A stretch of DNA of 64,000 nucleotides. It comes from RGIG5612 sp050944475 (lineage in GTDB: Bacteria > Bacillota > Clostridia > Lachnospirales > Lachnospiraceae). Every line of letters begins with the position of its first letter. The stretch's first letter is position 1. Location of the stretch: NCBI GenBank assembly GCA_050944475.1, contig JBMNRD010000004.1:124001-188000 (forward strand), read 5' to 3'. The position numbers and the translations under genes were made by a program. Shown in pieces: positions 8,366 to 16,915 of this stretch. The notes under the pieces were generated by a model. That model worked only from the letters and a program-made list of their open reading frames with translations, was not told where the DNA came from and did no database searches.

Positions 8366-9681
8366 GACTGCTCCTCCGGCCTTTGCAGCGTTTCATCACC
8401 TTCCTGCGGTAAGGCCGAACTCCTGTGCCCTCCAATCTGAGCATTTCTCTCAACCGTTGTCCCCGCCTTTTCAAGGTTCATGCCTTTAAGAAGCGCATTC
8501 TTGCCGTATTTGGTTTTTATTTCAATGGCTGCTTCCTGCAGCTTTCTGTCCTTTTCCATAATCCGCAAACCGGTAAACAAATCGGTCTGCTCCATTTCCT
8601 CACCCTGCAGGTTGTTAAATCCGATATAGACCCTTCTGTAATAAATGTCCCTGTCCGCAATCTCATCATAGAGCTTTATCATGGCCTCACCCAGAATCCT
8701 GTTGGAACTGGTTCTGACAGTCAATGTGCGGCTCGATGAAATGGGCTTCCTGTCAATTCCGTAAGTATAACCCAGCGTCAGGGAAATATTGTCTGTCACC
8801 TTATGCTTGCTGACCAGCTCCAGACAGAGCAGGTCGCACATTTCTTTTACAATCAATCTGCAATCCGTCCAGTTATAATCCCTCATAAGCACCTGTCCGC
8901 TTGAAATGGATTCGGACTTTGTTCTGTATCTCTTAATATCTCCTATTGTCGTGGGTTCAATTCCCCAGGCATGGTCCATCAAAAGCTCGGCATTTACTCC
9001 AAATAATCTGAACAACAGGTTTTCATCGGACATGGCGATATCCCTCATAGTATAAATGCCTATCCCTTCGAGACGCTTTCGAGTTCCCTTTCCGACCATC
9101 CAGAAGTCTGTCAGCGGTCTGTGGTCCCATAACTGCTTTTTATAACTGTCCTCATCCAGCATTCCGATAAAATCCGGTGAGCGTTTTGCCAAAATATCCA
9201 ATGCGATCTTGGCAAGATACAGATTGGTTCCTATGCCGCAGGTAGCCGAAAGACCGAGGCTGTCGTAAATATCTTTCAGGATGATTTTTGCCAGCTCCTT
9301 AACCGGCAACCTATACAGACTCAGATAATGAGTCGCATCTATGAAGACCTCGTCCACCGAATATACGTGAATGTCCTCCGGGGAGAAATATTTCAGGTAG
9401 ATATTATATACCTTCATGCTGTAGTTAATATAGAGCTGCATTCTGGGGGGCGCCGTGATGAACTTGATATGCTTCGGAATCTGGAACAGCCGGCATCTGT
9501 TGGGAACGCCCAGCTTTTTAATGGCCGGCGAGGCCGCCAGGCAAATGGTTTTCTCCGTGCGTACTGGGTCGGCAACCACAAGATTGCAGGTCATGGGATC
9601 CAAGCCTCTCTCCACGCATTCCACAGAGGCAAAAAAAGATTTTAAATCTATGCAGATACAGGCGCCGGTTTTTTCAGACAT
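8362..9681 (-). CDS. Y-family DNA polymerase (UmuC/ImpB-like)
   Basis: An error-prone translesion polymerase that copies damaged templates. The ATG at 9681 (MSEKTGACICIDLKSFF) follows GAGGGG and gives 439 residues; an earlier in-frame start has no ribosome binding site. The catalytic core is seen as IDLKSFFASVE near 11 and YSVDEVFID near 107, with metal-binding Asp and Glu in place. The helix-hairpin-helix and little-finger regions follow (KGTRKRLEGIGI near 200). The length and the sequence around the active site fit the UmuC/UvrX-like branch better than classical DinB. It is preceded by a consensus promoter and a perfect DinR/LexA box, so it should be DNA-damage inducible. Confidence 0.93.
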   Translation of the reverse strand: MSEKTGACICIDLKSFFASVECVERGLDPMTCNLVVADPVRTEKTICLAASPAIKKLGVPNRCRLFQIPKHIKFITAPPRMQLYINYSMKVYNIYLKYFSPEDIHVYSVDEVFIDATHYLSLYRLPVKELAKIILKDIYDSLGLSATCGIGTNLYLAKIALDILAKRSPDFIGMLDEDSYKKQLWDHRPLTDFWMVGKGTRKRLEGIGIYTMRDIAMSDENLLFRLFGVNAELLMDHAWGIEPTTIGDIKRYRTKSESISSGQVLMRDYNWTDCRLIVKEMCDLLCLELVSKHKVTDNISLTLGYTYGIDRKPISSSRTLTVRTSSNRILGEAMIKLYDEIADRDIYYRRVYIGFNNLQGEEMEQTDLFTGLRIMEKDRKLQEAAIEIKTKYGKNALLKGMNLEKAGTTVERNAQIGGHRSSALPQEGDETLQRPEEQS

Positions 9682-9701
9682 TTTCCCCTCTCCGAGCGTT
9701 A

Positions 9702-9715
9702 CAAACATTTGTTCG
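9702..9715 (-). promoter_or_regulatory. LexA/DinR SOS box
   Basis: On the minus strand CGAACAAATGTTTG matches the Gram-positive SOS consensus CGAACRNRYGTTYG at every defined position. It starts one base downstream of the -10 hexamer of the polymerase promoter, where bound LexA would block RNA polymerase. It lies 20 nt upstream of the start codon at 9681. Confidence 0.9.
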
Positions 9716-9716
9716 G

Positions 9717-9745
9717 ATTGTATCACGAATAGAGGCAAGTTGCAA
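9717..9745 (-). promoter_or_regulatory. Promoter of the SOS polymerase operon
   Basis: On the minus strand TTGCAA and TACAAT are spaced by exactly 17 bases, immediately upstream of the LexA box. Confidence 0.75.
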
Positions 9746-9776
9746 TACAACACATCGATATATCCGTCATGCGAAG

Positions 9777-9802
9777 CAAAAGAGCCGACCGTTGTCGGCT
9801 CT
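9777..9802 (-). terminator. Terminator after ftsH
   Basis: On the minus strand AGAGCCGAC-aac-GGTCGGCTCT forms a strong stem followed by TTTTGC. It separates the ftsH transcript from the polymerase promoter. Confidence 0.75.
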
Positions 9803-9842
9803 TGAAAAAGTAAAATATGAACGTCCGGACGCTATAGTATCA

Positions 9843-9890
9843 TGACGTCATAAGTCACGGTGCCATGATATCCCGGCATCCGTGACGTCA
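9843..9890. repeat. Paired TGACGTCA palindromes flanking a hairpin
   Basis: The palindrome TGACGTCA occurs at 9843-9850 and again at 9883-9890. Between them GTCACGG-TGCC can pair with GGCATCCGTGAC (one bulge). The element sits just after the ftsH stop, before the terminator. It may be an RNA-stability hairpin or protein binding sites. Confidence 0.45.
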
Positions 9891-9897
9891 ATTCCTC

Positions 9898-11766
9898 TTA
9901 AAGCTCCGGAATTCCCTCGACTTCATCAGTGTTAACAGCGTCCTCGCGCCGGAAAAGGCCCTCGAATTCCTCGCGCATAATCTTTTCTTTTCTTAACAGC
10001 AGCTCAGCGCAGGCTTCAAGAATGTCTCTGTTGGCGATGATTATATCCTTTGCCTCCTGGTAGCAGCGGTCCATTATTTCCTTAACCTCTTCATCAATTT
10101 GAGCTGCAATCGCCTCTGAATATGGCTTGGCCTGACCCCAGTCACGGCCGATAAATACTTCCTCACTGTCGGATGGAGCATAATCAATAGGACCCAATTT
10201 GTCGCTCATGCCGTATTTGGTAACCATGGCTCTTGCAATACCGGTTGCCTGTTTAATATCCTGACTGGCGCCGGTTGTAATATCGTTGAATACCAGCTCC
10301 TCGGCAATACGCCCGCCAAAAGCGGCCCTGATGTTGTCAAGCATCTTGCCCTTGGAGTTGAACATTTCATCCTTCTCGGGAAGCGGCATTGTGTAGCCTC
10401 CTGCCATCCCCGTAGGAATGATGGATACCATGTGGACAGGTCCCACCTCGGGGAGCAAATGGAAAAGTATGGCATGGCCCGCCTCGTGGAAGGCTGTAAT
10501 CCGGCGTTCTTTTTCGGAAACCACGCGGCTCTTCTTTTCCGTGCCCACTCCGACCTTTATAAAGGCCTTGTCAATGTCCTCCTGCTTAACATACAGACGT
10601 CCGGAGCTCGCCGCGTTGATGGCAGCCTCATTGAGAAGATTCTCCAGGTCGGCGCCGGAAAATCCCACGGTGGTTCTTGCGGTGTTTTCCAGATCAACGT
10701 CCTCGGCAAGAGGCTTGTTGCGGGCATGAACTTTCAGAATATCTTCACGGCCCTTAACGTCCGGCATACCCACAAAAACCTTGCGGTCGAATCTGCCGGG
10801 CCTTAAAATAGCGGGGTCAAGTATATCAACCCTGTTTGTGGCGGCCATTACGATAACTCCCTCATTGATGCCGAAGCCGTCCATTTCAACCAGAATCTGG
10901 TTGAGAGTCTGCTCCCTTTCATCGTGGCCGCCGCCAAGGCCGGAACCCCTACGCCTTGCAACGGCGTCAATTTCATCTATGAAAACAATACATGGTGCGT
11001 TTTTCTTGGCATCTCCGAACAAGTCCCTTACCCGGGATGCGCCTACGCCTACGAACATCTCCACAAAATCCGAACCGGAAATATGGAAAAAGGGGACATC
11101 GGCCTCTCCGGATACTGCCCTTGCCAGAAGCGTTTTTCCTGTTCCCGGCGGTCCAACAAGAAGAATTCCCTTGGGAATTCGAGCCCCCACCCTGGTGTAC
11201 ACCTGGGGATCCTTAAGGAAGGACACGACCTCCTCCAGCTCCGCACGCTCCTCCTGAAGACCGGCAACATCCTTGAATGTAGTCTTGTTATCATTGGGTT
11301 CCGAAGTCTTTGCTCGGCTCTTTCCGAAGCTCATAACATTGCCGCCGGCACCGCCCTGACGGTTGGCGATAACAATGAAAAAGACGAACATTACCGCCAG
11401 CATTATCAGCATGGGGAGCAACGCCATGAAAAAACTTTCCCTGGTTACATCCTCAAGAATGTAGGAAACATTTCTCTCTTTAAGCTCCTCCGTTATTGTG
11501 GAAACATTTTCCACATAGAGTACCTTAGTGGTGGAATCCTTAAATGTAATTGTAAGCACGCCTGTAGGCACTTCGCCGTTCTGATTGATGATAATCTTCT
11601 CAACGGCACCCGACTCCAGATCGTCTATCATTTCACTATAGGTATAATCATCGTCAACCCGGGAGGAGTTCGTTATGAAGTAAACAATGCTGAATACCGC
11701 CAAAATGATGATGGCATATATCAGCACCCCTCGAAAACCGCCTGATCCTTTGTTTTTATTATCCAT
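9898..11766 (-). CDS. ftsH: ATP-dependent zinc metalloprotease FtsH
   Basis: A membrane-anchored AAA+ protease that degrades misassembled membrane proteins and short-lived regulators. At 622 residues it has two N-terminal membrane segments (about 14-30 and 112-132) around an extracytoplasmic loop. These are followed by Walker A GPPGTGKT near 205, Walker B IVFIDEIDAV, the second region of homology (ILRPGRFDRKV), and the zinc site HEAGH near 428 with a downstream Asp. It lies 17 nt after hpt, so it is the last gene of the rqcP-divIC-tilS-hpt-ftsH operon, an order well known in Bacillota. Confidence 0.98.
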   Translation of the reverse strand: MDNKNKGSGGFRGVLIYAIIILAVFSIVYFITNSSRVDDDYTYSEMIDDLESGAVEKIIINQNGEVPTGVLTITFKDSTTKVLYVENVSTITEELKERNVSYILEDVTRESFFMALLPMLIMLAVMFVFFIVIANRQGGAGGNVMSFGKSRAKTSEPNDNKTTFKDVAGLQEERAELEEVVSFLKDPQVYTRVGARIPKGILLVGPPGTGKTLLARAVSGEADVPFFHISGSDFVEMFVGVGASRVRDLFGDAKKNAPCIVFIDEIDAVARRRGSGLGGGHDEREQTLNQILVEMDGFGINEGVIVMAATNRVDILDPAILRPGRFDRKVFVGMPDVKGREDILKVHARNKPLAEDVDLENTARTTVGFSGADLENLLNEAAINAASSGRLYVKQEDIDKAFIKVGVGTEKKSRVVSEKERRITAFHEAGHAILFHLLPEVGPVHMVSIIPTGMAGGYTMPLPEKDEMFNSKGKMLDNIRAAFGGRIAEELVFNDITTGASQDIKQATGIARAMVTKYGMSDKLGPIDYAPSDSEEVFIGRDWGQAKPYSEAIAAQIDEEVKEIMDRCYQEAKDIIIANRDILEACAELLLRKEKIMREEFEGLFRREDAVNTDEVEGIPEL

Positions 11767-11783
11767 ACTAAATCTTTCGAAAA

Positions 11784-12302
11784 TTATTCTTTATAGACAC
11801 CGACAAATGTCAGATCTCTGTATTTCTGGTCAAAATCCAGTCCCCAGCCAACCACGAAGACATCGGGAATCTGAAAGCCCACATAATCCGCCTGGAAATC
11901 CACAGCCCTTCTGTCGGGCTTATCCAGCAGTGTTACCACCTCCAGGCTGGCGGGCTCCTGCTCTTTAATCATCTCGGTAATCAGCTTCAACGTGCGTCCG
12001 GTATCCAATATATCTTCGGCAATAATTACGTGTTTGTTCTTCAACGGCCTTTCCAGGTCTTTAGTAATGATGACGTTTCCGGATGACTCCAAACTCGCGC
12101 CGTAGCTGGATGCGGCCATGAAATCAATCTCCACCGGGACCGTCATCTCCTGGGCAAGAGCCGTCAGGAAAAACACGGCTCCGTTCAGGATTCCGATAAG
12201 CAGGACTTCCTCGTCCTTATAATTTTCGCTCAGGGCTGCTGCCAGCTCCTTAATCCTGTTCCTTATTTCCGCCTCTCCGATAAGAACTTCAACACTACCC
12301 AT
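11784..12302 (-). CDS. hpt: Hypoxanthine phosphoribosyltransferase
   Basis: A purine salvage enzyme that makes IMP or GMP from hypoxanthine or guanine plus PRPP. It has 172 residues, normal for the family. The PRPP-binding loop IIAEDILDTGRTLK is near 93-106 and the purine-site segment RAVDFQADYVGFQIPD is near the end. The ATG at 12302 lies inside the last codons of tilS (8-nt overlap), with GGAGG just before it, so translation is coupled. In Bacillus, TilS and HprT together influence ftsH expression; the same gene order here is suggestive, but regulation is not shown by the sequence. Confidence 0.97.
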   Translation of the reverse strand: MGSVEVLIGEAEIRNRIKELAAALSENYKDEEVLLIGILNGAVFFLTALAQEMTVPVEIDFMAASSYGASLESSGNVIITKDLERPLKNKHVIIAEDILDTGRTLKLITEMIKEQEPASLEVVTLLDKPDRRAVDFQADYVGFQIPDVFVVGWGLDFDQKYRDLTFVGVYKE

Positions 12303-13764
12303 TATTACCTCCGGTTATTGAAACTTCCAGCACCCTGTCGGTCCGGTCAGTTATTTTGTATTGCTCGCCGATTCTGTACCCCACAACCCACAGTGTACTG
12401 TTTATATCACGTAGAATCAGTAGCCGGTCCCTCACTTCAAACGGGATCTTTTCATCCACAAAAAACTTTCGCAAGGTCTTTGTTCCGCCTGCAAAGGTAA
12501 TCTCGTCATCCGCCTGGGGTCTGCCTAAAATTAAACTGCCTTTTATTGTATCATAATCAAACCATTTCGTGTGTAAAATATTTTTTGTAAGGGCTTCCCT
12601 GTCACAAACCGCAATATCCATAACCCGAAAGGTCATTCTGCTGCCGTCTGCCATGATCAGACTCTTGTCACCATTCTCCAGTTCCGTCAGGGAAATATTG
12701 ATGTGAGAACCCATCCGTATGGCAGATGCGTTCTCCGGTTCCGACTGCGGCGCTTCTATTCTTATGACGATGTTCTCGTAGCTTCTTCTTGCCACCAGAC
12801 CGTAGGGAAGCTCAATTCTTCTTCCGGTCTGCTTTTCCGCAAGAGAAAGCACATCCATTACATGGGTCCGGGTAATATCTTTCGATGTTCCCGCCACTTT
12901 GGAAATACAACGGTGAATGACACCGGTTCTCAAGACAATATCATAGTCCGACAAAAATCTTACATTAATAACTTCCCTGTCCTCACGGGAGTCCGCGACC
13001 TGAATCATGGCAGCTTCGATCTGACGCTCTAAATAGTTATGTATCAGGGCAATTTCGCCGGCTGTATCGGCGATGTGTTCTGTCGCTCGACTGTTTGCCC
13101 GCTGCATCTCCGGTATGACGTTGAGGCGTATTTTGTTCCGGGTATATTCATCGCGGCTGTTTGTCGAATCCTCAACGAACCGCAAGCCCTCTTTCTTGAT
13201 ATACCGTTCTATTTCCCTGCGCTCCACTTTCAAAAGAGGCCTGATAAAGGTGAGCTTGTCAATTTTACTTACAGGCAGCATGCCCTTAAGTCCGCTTATC
13301 CCGGTGCCCCTTATCATATTCAGCAGGACGGTTTCGACATTGTCATCCATGTGATGGGCCAGCACTATCTTGGCCTCGGCAAAAGCCTCACCCCCCGCAA
13401 ATCTGCGTGCGGCGGCTTCAAACGCTCTTTTTCTTGCCAGCCTTCCGGCCTCCTCGACGCTGAGTCTTGTTGCTGCTGCCAACTCGTTTACATTGGTATT
13501 GACCGCCATACAGGGCACATTTAACTCTTCACACAGGCTCCGGACAAATTCCTTGTCCCTCTCCGATTCACTTCCGCGCAGCATATGATTAACATGAACG
13601 GCGAAGACCTTAAAGCCCAACCGGCTCTCCAGCTTATGAAGGACATGCAGCAAACACACCGAATCCCTGCCGCCGGACACGCCGACGATAACGTTCTCTC
13701 CGGAACGTACCATGTTATGGTTTTTCAGTTGTTCGGCAATGGTCTGTTCGAAGTCTTTAATCAT
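12295..13764 (-). CDS. tilS: tRNA(Ile)-lysidine synthase
   Basis: Modifies C34 of the tRNA-Ile CAU anticodon to lysidine using ATP and lysine, so that it reads AUA instead of AUG. I choose the ATG at 13764 (MIKDFEQTIAEQ), giving 489 residues; an upstream ATG at 13797 would overlap divIC by 41 nt and has no ribosome binding site. The PP-loop SGGRDS is near 31, followed by the HHMDDNVET segment near 132. A C-terminal TilS domain ends in WVVGYRIGEQYKIT. It overlaps divIC by 8 nt and hpt by 8 nt. The gene is essential in most bacteria. Confidence 0.96.
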   Translation of the reverse strand: MIKDFEQTIAEQLKNHNMVRSGENVIVGVSGGRDSVCLLHVLHKLESRLGFKVFAVHVNHMLRGSESERDKEFVRSLCEELNVPCMAVNTNVNELAAATRLSVEEAGRLARKRAFEAAARRFAGGEAFAEAKIVLAHHMDDNVETVLLNMIRGTGISGLKGMLPVSKIDKLTFIRPLLKVERREIERYIKKEGLRFVEDSTNSRDEYTRNKIRLNVIPEMQRANSRATEHIADTAGEIALIHNYLERQIEAAMIQVADSREDREVINVRFLSDYDIVLRTGVIHRCISKVAGTSKDITRTHVMDVLSLAEKQTGRRIELPYGLVARRSYENIVIRIEAPQSEPENASAIRMGSHINISLTELENGDKSLIMADGSRMTFRVMDIAVCDREALTKNILHTKWFDYDTIKGSLILGRPQADDEITFAGGTKTLRKFFVDEKIPFEVRDRLLILRDINSTLWVVGYRIGEQYKITDRTDRVLEVSITGGNNG

Positions 13765-14047
13765 CTTTTCGGAAAATAATCTCGTCCGGATAAACATATC
13801 CGATGGATTTAGCCTTTTCTTCGATATATTTGCGAGTCTTTACATAAATCGCCTCATCTTCAAGTTCGACTCGTCTGCGCTCTTCCTCTGCAAGCAGCTG
13901 TTCCAATCTTTCCTTGCGTGCCTCAAGCTGCCTGTTCCTGCTGTTCAGCTTAGCAATCTGCACACCCATTATTACACAGACGATAGCGGCGATGACCAGT
14001 ATCATTATGACCAGTATTAATCTTTTTTGTTTCCCTGTGAATCTCAT
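13757..14047 (-). CDS. divIC: Septum formation initiator (DivIC/FtsB)
   Basis: A 96-residue single-pass membrane protein of the divisome that links FtsL and FtsQ/DivIB. The N-terminal membrane segment (about 8-28, LILVIMILVIAAIVCVIMGV) is followed by a Leu/Glu-rich coiled coil (about 30-65) and the short conserved tail YIEEKAKSIGYVYPDEI. The start overlaps the rqcP stop by 4 nt. The position between rqcP and tilS is the standard clostridial and bacillar order. Confidence 0.92.
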   Translation of the reverse strand: MRFTGKQKRLILVIMILVIAAIVCVIMGVQIAKLNSRNRQLEARKERLEQLLAEEERRRVELEDEAIYVKTRKYIEEKAKSIGYVYPDEIIFRKDD

Positions 14048-14283
14048 AACAGCTCGTACATCTGAACGGCCTCATCCCTTTTCGGTGACTCCGTCAAGCT
14101 CAGGACCTTTGCTCTGACTGTCCTGCCCCCGAATGCAATCTCTATTTCATCCCCGACCTTTACATCATAAGATGCCTTGACCTGCCGGCCGTTCACGCTG
14201 ATTCTTCCGGCATCGCAAGCGTCATTGGCAACTGTTCTCCTTTTTATCAGTCTGGATACTTTTAAATATTTGTCAATTCTCAT
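14044..14283 (-). CDS. rqcP: S4-domain RNA-binding protein RqcP
   Basis: A small S4-domain protein (YabO/HslR family). In Bacillus it binds the stalled 50S-peptidyl-tRNA complex and helps RqcH add alanine tails. The ATG at 14283 (MRIDKYLKVSRLIKRRT) is the family start and gives 79 residues; 25 further codons upstream are not conserved in type. The S4 signature is KVSRLIKRRTVANDACDAG. It heads the divIC-tilS-hpt-ftsH operon. The ribosome binding site is weak (AAGAAG). Confidence 0.92.
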   Translation of the reverse strand: MRIDKYLKVSRLIKRRTVANDACDAGRISVNGRQVKASYDVKVGDEIEIAFGGRTVRAKVLSLTESPKRDEAVQMYELL

Positions 14284-14360
14284 TTTATGCTTCTTTTTCG
14301 AAATGGCATTATAGAATGTTGTTGTGAATATTCTAAGGCTTTTCCGTATTGTAGTCAAAC

Positions 14361-14390
14361 AAAAAGCACTCCGTTTTCACAGAGTGCTTT
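14361..14390 (-). terminator. Terminator after hup
   Basis: On the minus strand AAAGCACTC-tgtgaaaacg-GAGTGCTTTTTG is a nine-pair stem followed by a T-run, 18 nt downstream of the hup stop. Confidence 0.85.
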
Positions 14391-14407
14391 CATACCGGTG
14401 ATCAGGA

Positions 14408-14680
14408 TTAGTTAAGTGCATCCTTGAACGCCTTGCCGGCCTTGAACTTCGGTGATTTGGAGGCTGAGATCCTCATGGTCTCGCCGGTCTTGGGGTTTCT
14501 TCCCTGACGTGCGGCCCTCTTGCTTACCTCAAATGTTCCAAATCCTACCAATTGAACCTTCTCGCCCTTCTTAAGTTCTGCCTGAACGGTATCCGTAAAG
14601 GCCTTAAGAGCTGCTCCTGCGTCTTTCTTGCTAATGCCGGCTTTCTTGGCGATTTCAGCAATTAACTCAACTTTATTCAT
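14408..14680 (-). CDS. hup: HU family DNA-binding protein
   Basis: A 90-residue nucleoid protein that binds and bends DNA without much sequence preference. The ATG at 14680 follows a full AGGAGGAG and begins MNKVELIAEIAKKAG, the canonical HU start. The beta-arm motif GRNPKTGETMRI with its intercalating Pro is intact, as is the C-terminal GKAFKDALN. It is monocistronic with its own terminator and is divergent from pgsA. Confidence 0.98.
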   Translation of the reverse strand: MNKVELIAEIAKKAGISKKDAGAALKAFTDTVQAELKKGEKVQLVGFGTFEVSKRAARQGRNPKTGETMRISASKSPKFKAGKAFKDALN

Positions 14681-14810
14681 TTCGCTCCTCCTCGTATAAA
14701 TGAAATAACCATTTTTTCCCTCTCCCGGAAAAACTGTTTCTATATTTATACCCCATGACCGGGGCTTTGTCAACGGAAAACATTGAGAAATAGGCATTTT
14801 TGACTTGATG

Positions 14811-14839
14811 TTGACTTTTCACGAACTCTGCAATAAACT
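14811..14839 (+). promoter_or_regulatory. pgsA promoter, predicts leaderless mRNA
   Basis: TTGACT and TAAACT are spaced by exactly 17 bases, and the -10 ends six bases before the pgsA ATG (14846). Transcription should therefore begin at or within a base or two of the ATG. An in-frame TAA lies four codons upstream of the ATG, so no earlier start is possible. Confidence 0.65.
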
Positions 14840-14845
14840 GTTTTT

Positions 14846-15454
14846 ATGCGCTTCAGTAAAAAAGATATTTTCACTATTCCAAATATTATGTCATATTTCA
14901 GGATTCTTCTGGTTCCTGTATTTATCATTGTTTATCTTAACGCCAAGGATTTATCCGGATACATCTGGTCGATTGTTGTGGTTGTGATTTCAGCCGGAAC
15001 GGACGTGCTCGACGGCATCGTCGCCCGCAAACTGAATCAGGTTACGGACCTGGGAAAAATCCTGGATCCCATAGCCGATAAGGCTATGCAGTTTGCCATT
15101 TTGTTTTGCGAGGTTATCAGATATCCGTGGGTGATTCTTTTGATTGTTATCTTTGCGCTAAAAGAAATTATTTCTCTTATCTTCAGCGGATATCTGTTTG
15201 CCCACAACAAAAACATCGGCGGCGCCATATGGTGCGGAAAGCTGTGCACCGTAGTGCTTTATTGCGTTATGCTTACCTTCATTGCGTTGCCCAATCTGCC
15301 CAAAAAGGTTGAAATAACTCTTGTCCTGATTGCCGGAGCTTTTATGCTTCTTGCCTTCACGGTTTACATGAGCGCCTATATAAAACTGCTTGTTGAACTA
15401 CGCCGGGAACAGAGAGCTGCAAAAAAAACTTCCGCTGAAGATTCGCATCCATAG
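14846..15454 (+). CDS. pgsA: CDP-diacylglycerol-glycerol-3-phosphate phosphatidyltransferase
   Basis: Makes phosphatidylglycerol phosphate, the committed step of anionic phospholipid synthesis in the membrane. The 202-residue protein has the CDP-alcohol phosphotransferase signature DGIVARKLNQVTDLGKILDP (D-G-x2-A-R-x8-G-x3-D-x3-D) near 58-77 and several membrane segments. The N-terminal IPNIMSYFRILLVP matches the family. There is no Shine-Dalgarno before the ATG and the promoter is directly adjacent, so leaderless translation is inferred. The extended Lys-rich C-terminal tail (about 185-202) is not part of the catalytic core. Confidence 0.94.
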   Translation: MRFSKKDIFTIPNIMSYFRILLVPVFIIVYLNAKDLSGYIWSIVVVVISAGTDVLDGIVARKLNQVTDLGKILDPIADKAMQFAILFCEVIRYPWVILLIVIFALKEIISLIFSGYLFAHNKNIGGAIWCGKLCTVVLYCVMLTFIALPNLPKKVEITLVLIAGAFMLLAFTVYMSAYIKLLVELRREQRAAKKTSAEDSHP

Positions 15455-15522
15455 TTTTTTTCGCTGAAACTGTTATTCCCCGTAAATTAAATGTATAATA
15501 TTTTCGAAAGGAAATATTATTT

Positions 15523-16839
15523 ATGAAAAAAATCAGACGCGGCCTGCCCGCTTTATTTGTAATTTATATTTTGTTCGGGTTTGCTCAGGCCTCCAATGAA
15601 TATCGTGTTCTTTTCCTTGAATCCCGGGGAATGTCCGCGACCCGGTGCGGCTGGATTCTTGCCGGCGCCGGGCTCCTTGGCGCAATCTCCAGACCCCTTG
15701 CCGGTGCAATTGCAGACAAACTCCACTCACGCAGAATAGTCTACATCTTATCCATAATTCTATGGATTATACTGCTCGCGTTGCTGCTTCTTCTGCAGCA
15801 GGTATATATTGCCGATTTTCTGCTCTGCGCAGGGATTGTTCCTCTCCTTAGCATCTGCGAACCGGTAACCTACGGGATGATTGAGGCAAGCGGTGTTCAG
15901 GCAACAATAAAATATCCCGAAATTGATTACAGCCTGATACGGGTTGCCCTGAGCATCGGCTACAGCTTAATCAACTTCCTTTACACTCCTATTATAAACC
16001 GTTTCGGCCCGCTGGCACCCTTCGGCTTTACGCTTTTCTTTGTCGTTATTCTGCTGATTTTATCCGGGAGTCTGCGACATTTTGAAAGCGGCACTTCGGC
16101 GAGCATGACCGATTACAAGGAAGCGAACGCATCCGATCTCAAAGCGGTAAACGAAGCCAATATTAATGCGACGAGCACGGCCGATCACAAGGCGGCAAGG
16201 ACACCTTCCGGCGGCTCCGAAAAGCTCCGTTTCGACCTCCTTTTCAAAAGCTATTATCTTATAGTATTTGTTTTGCTTAATTTCATTCTTACCCTGGGCT
16301 CCAACACCCAGAGCTATCTTGTTTTCCTGCTGAACCATGTGGAACTTGAAACCTCCCTTGTCGGCGTAGCCTCGGGGATACGTGTCGTAGGTGAAATAAT
16401 CATGATGCCCCTTATCCCGCTGATAAAGAGGAAAATTTCCCTGCCGCTTCTGCAGGCAATTGCCTGCTGTTTTACCATAGTTCAAATGGTTCTGTATATC
16501 ACTTATCCGGTTCCCGTTATCATTATCGGAGGAATATTGCTTAAAGGCCTTGCCGGCGGCATAGCCCTCGGGACCACCGCAGTCTACCTGCGCATGATGG
16601 CCCCCGAGGGTCTCGATACTACCACGCTGTCCCTCAGCACGGTAATGATGGGGCTCGGTTCCATTGTCGTGAATTTAGCGGGCGGAATGATTATTGACTC
16701 CGGCGGCATCATGGTGCTTTACCGCTGTTCACTGATAATTCTTCTGGCCTGGCAGCTTCTTTACTTTGCCACGTGGTTTGTGGGTGTGAAAATCCTGAAA
16801 AAGACTCCTCCCATGCCCATGTTTTTAGGTAAAGGCTGA
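15523..16839 (+). CDS. Major facilitator superfamily transporter
   Basis: A 438-residue polytopic membrane protein with about twelve membrane segments in two halves. They are split by a hydrophilic loop (about 188-240, rich in Ala, Asn and Thr) of the kind that joins the two MFS bundles. The loop-2/3 MFS motif is recognisable as GAIADKLHSRR near 65. The ATG follows AAAGGAAA. The substrate cannot be told; there is no operon partner, since a bidirectional terminator follows. The hydrophilic linker looks low-complexity (repeated EAN and ADHKA-like units). Confidence 0.88.
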   Translation: MKKIRRGLPALFVIYILFGFAQASNEYRVLFLESRGMSATRCGWILAGAGLLGAISRPLAGAIADKLHSRRIVYILSIILWIILLALLLLLQQVYIADFLLCAGIVPLLSICEPVTYGMIEASGVQATIKYPEIDYSLIRVALSIGYSLINFLYTPIINRFGPLAPFGFTLFFVVILLILSGSLRHFESGTSASMTDYKEANASDLKAVNEANINATSTADHKAARTPSGGSEKLRFDLLFKSYYLIVFVLLNFILTLGSNTQSYLVFLLNHVELETSLVGVASGIRVVGEIIMMPLIPLIKRKISLPLLQAIACCFTIVQMVLYITYPVPVIIIGGILLKGLAGGIALGTTAVYLRMMAPEGLDTTTLSLSTVMMGLGSIVVNLAGGMIIDSGGIMVLYRCSLIILLAWQLLYFATWFVGVKILKKTPPMPMFLGKG

Positions 16840-16852
16840 TTTTTTCATAAAA

Positions 16853-16892
16853 AGGCTGCCGCACAGTTTACTCTGCGTGGCAGCCCTTTTTT
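16853..16892. terminator. Bidirectional terminator between convergent genes
   Basis: GGCTGCC...GGCAGCC forms a stem with T-run CTTTTTT on the plus side and the complementary AAAAA run serving the minus strand. It separates the MFS gene from the convergent large ATPase gene. Confidence 0.85.
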
Positions 16893-16915
16893 GTCCGAAA
16901 AATATCTTAAGTATG

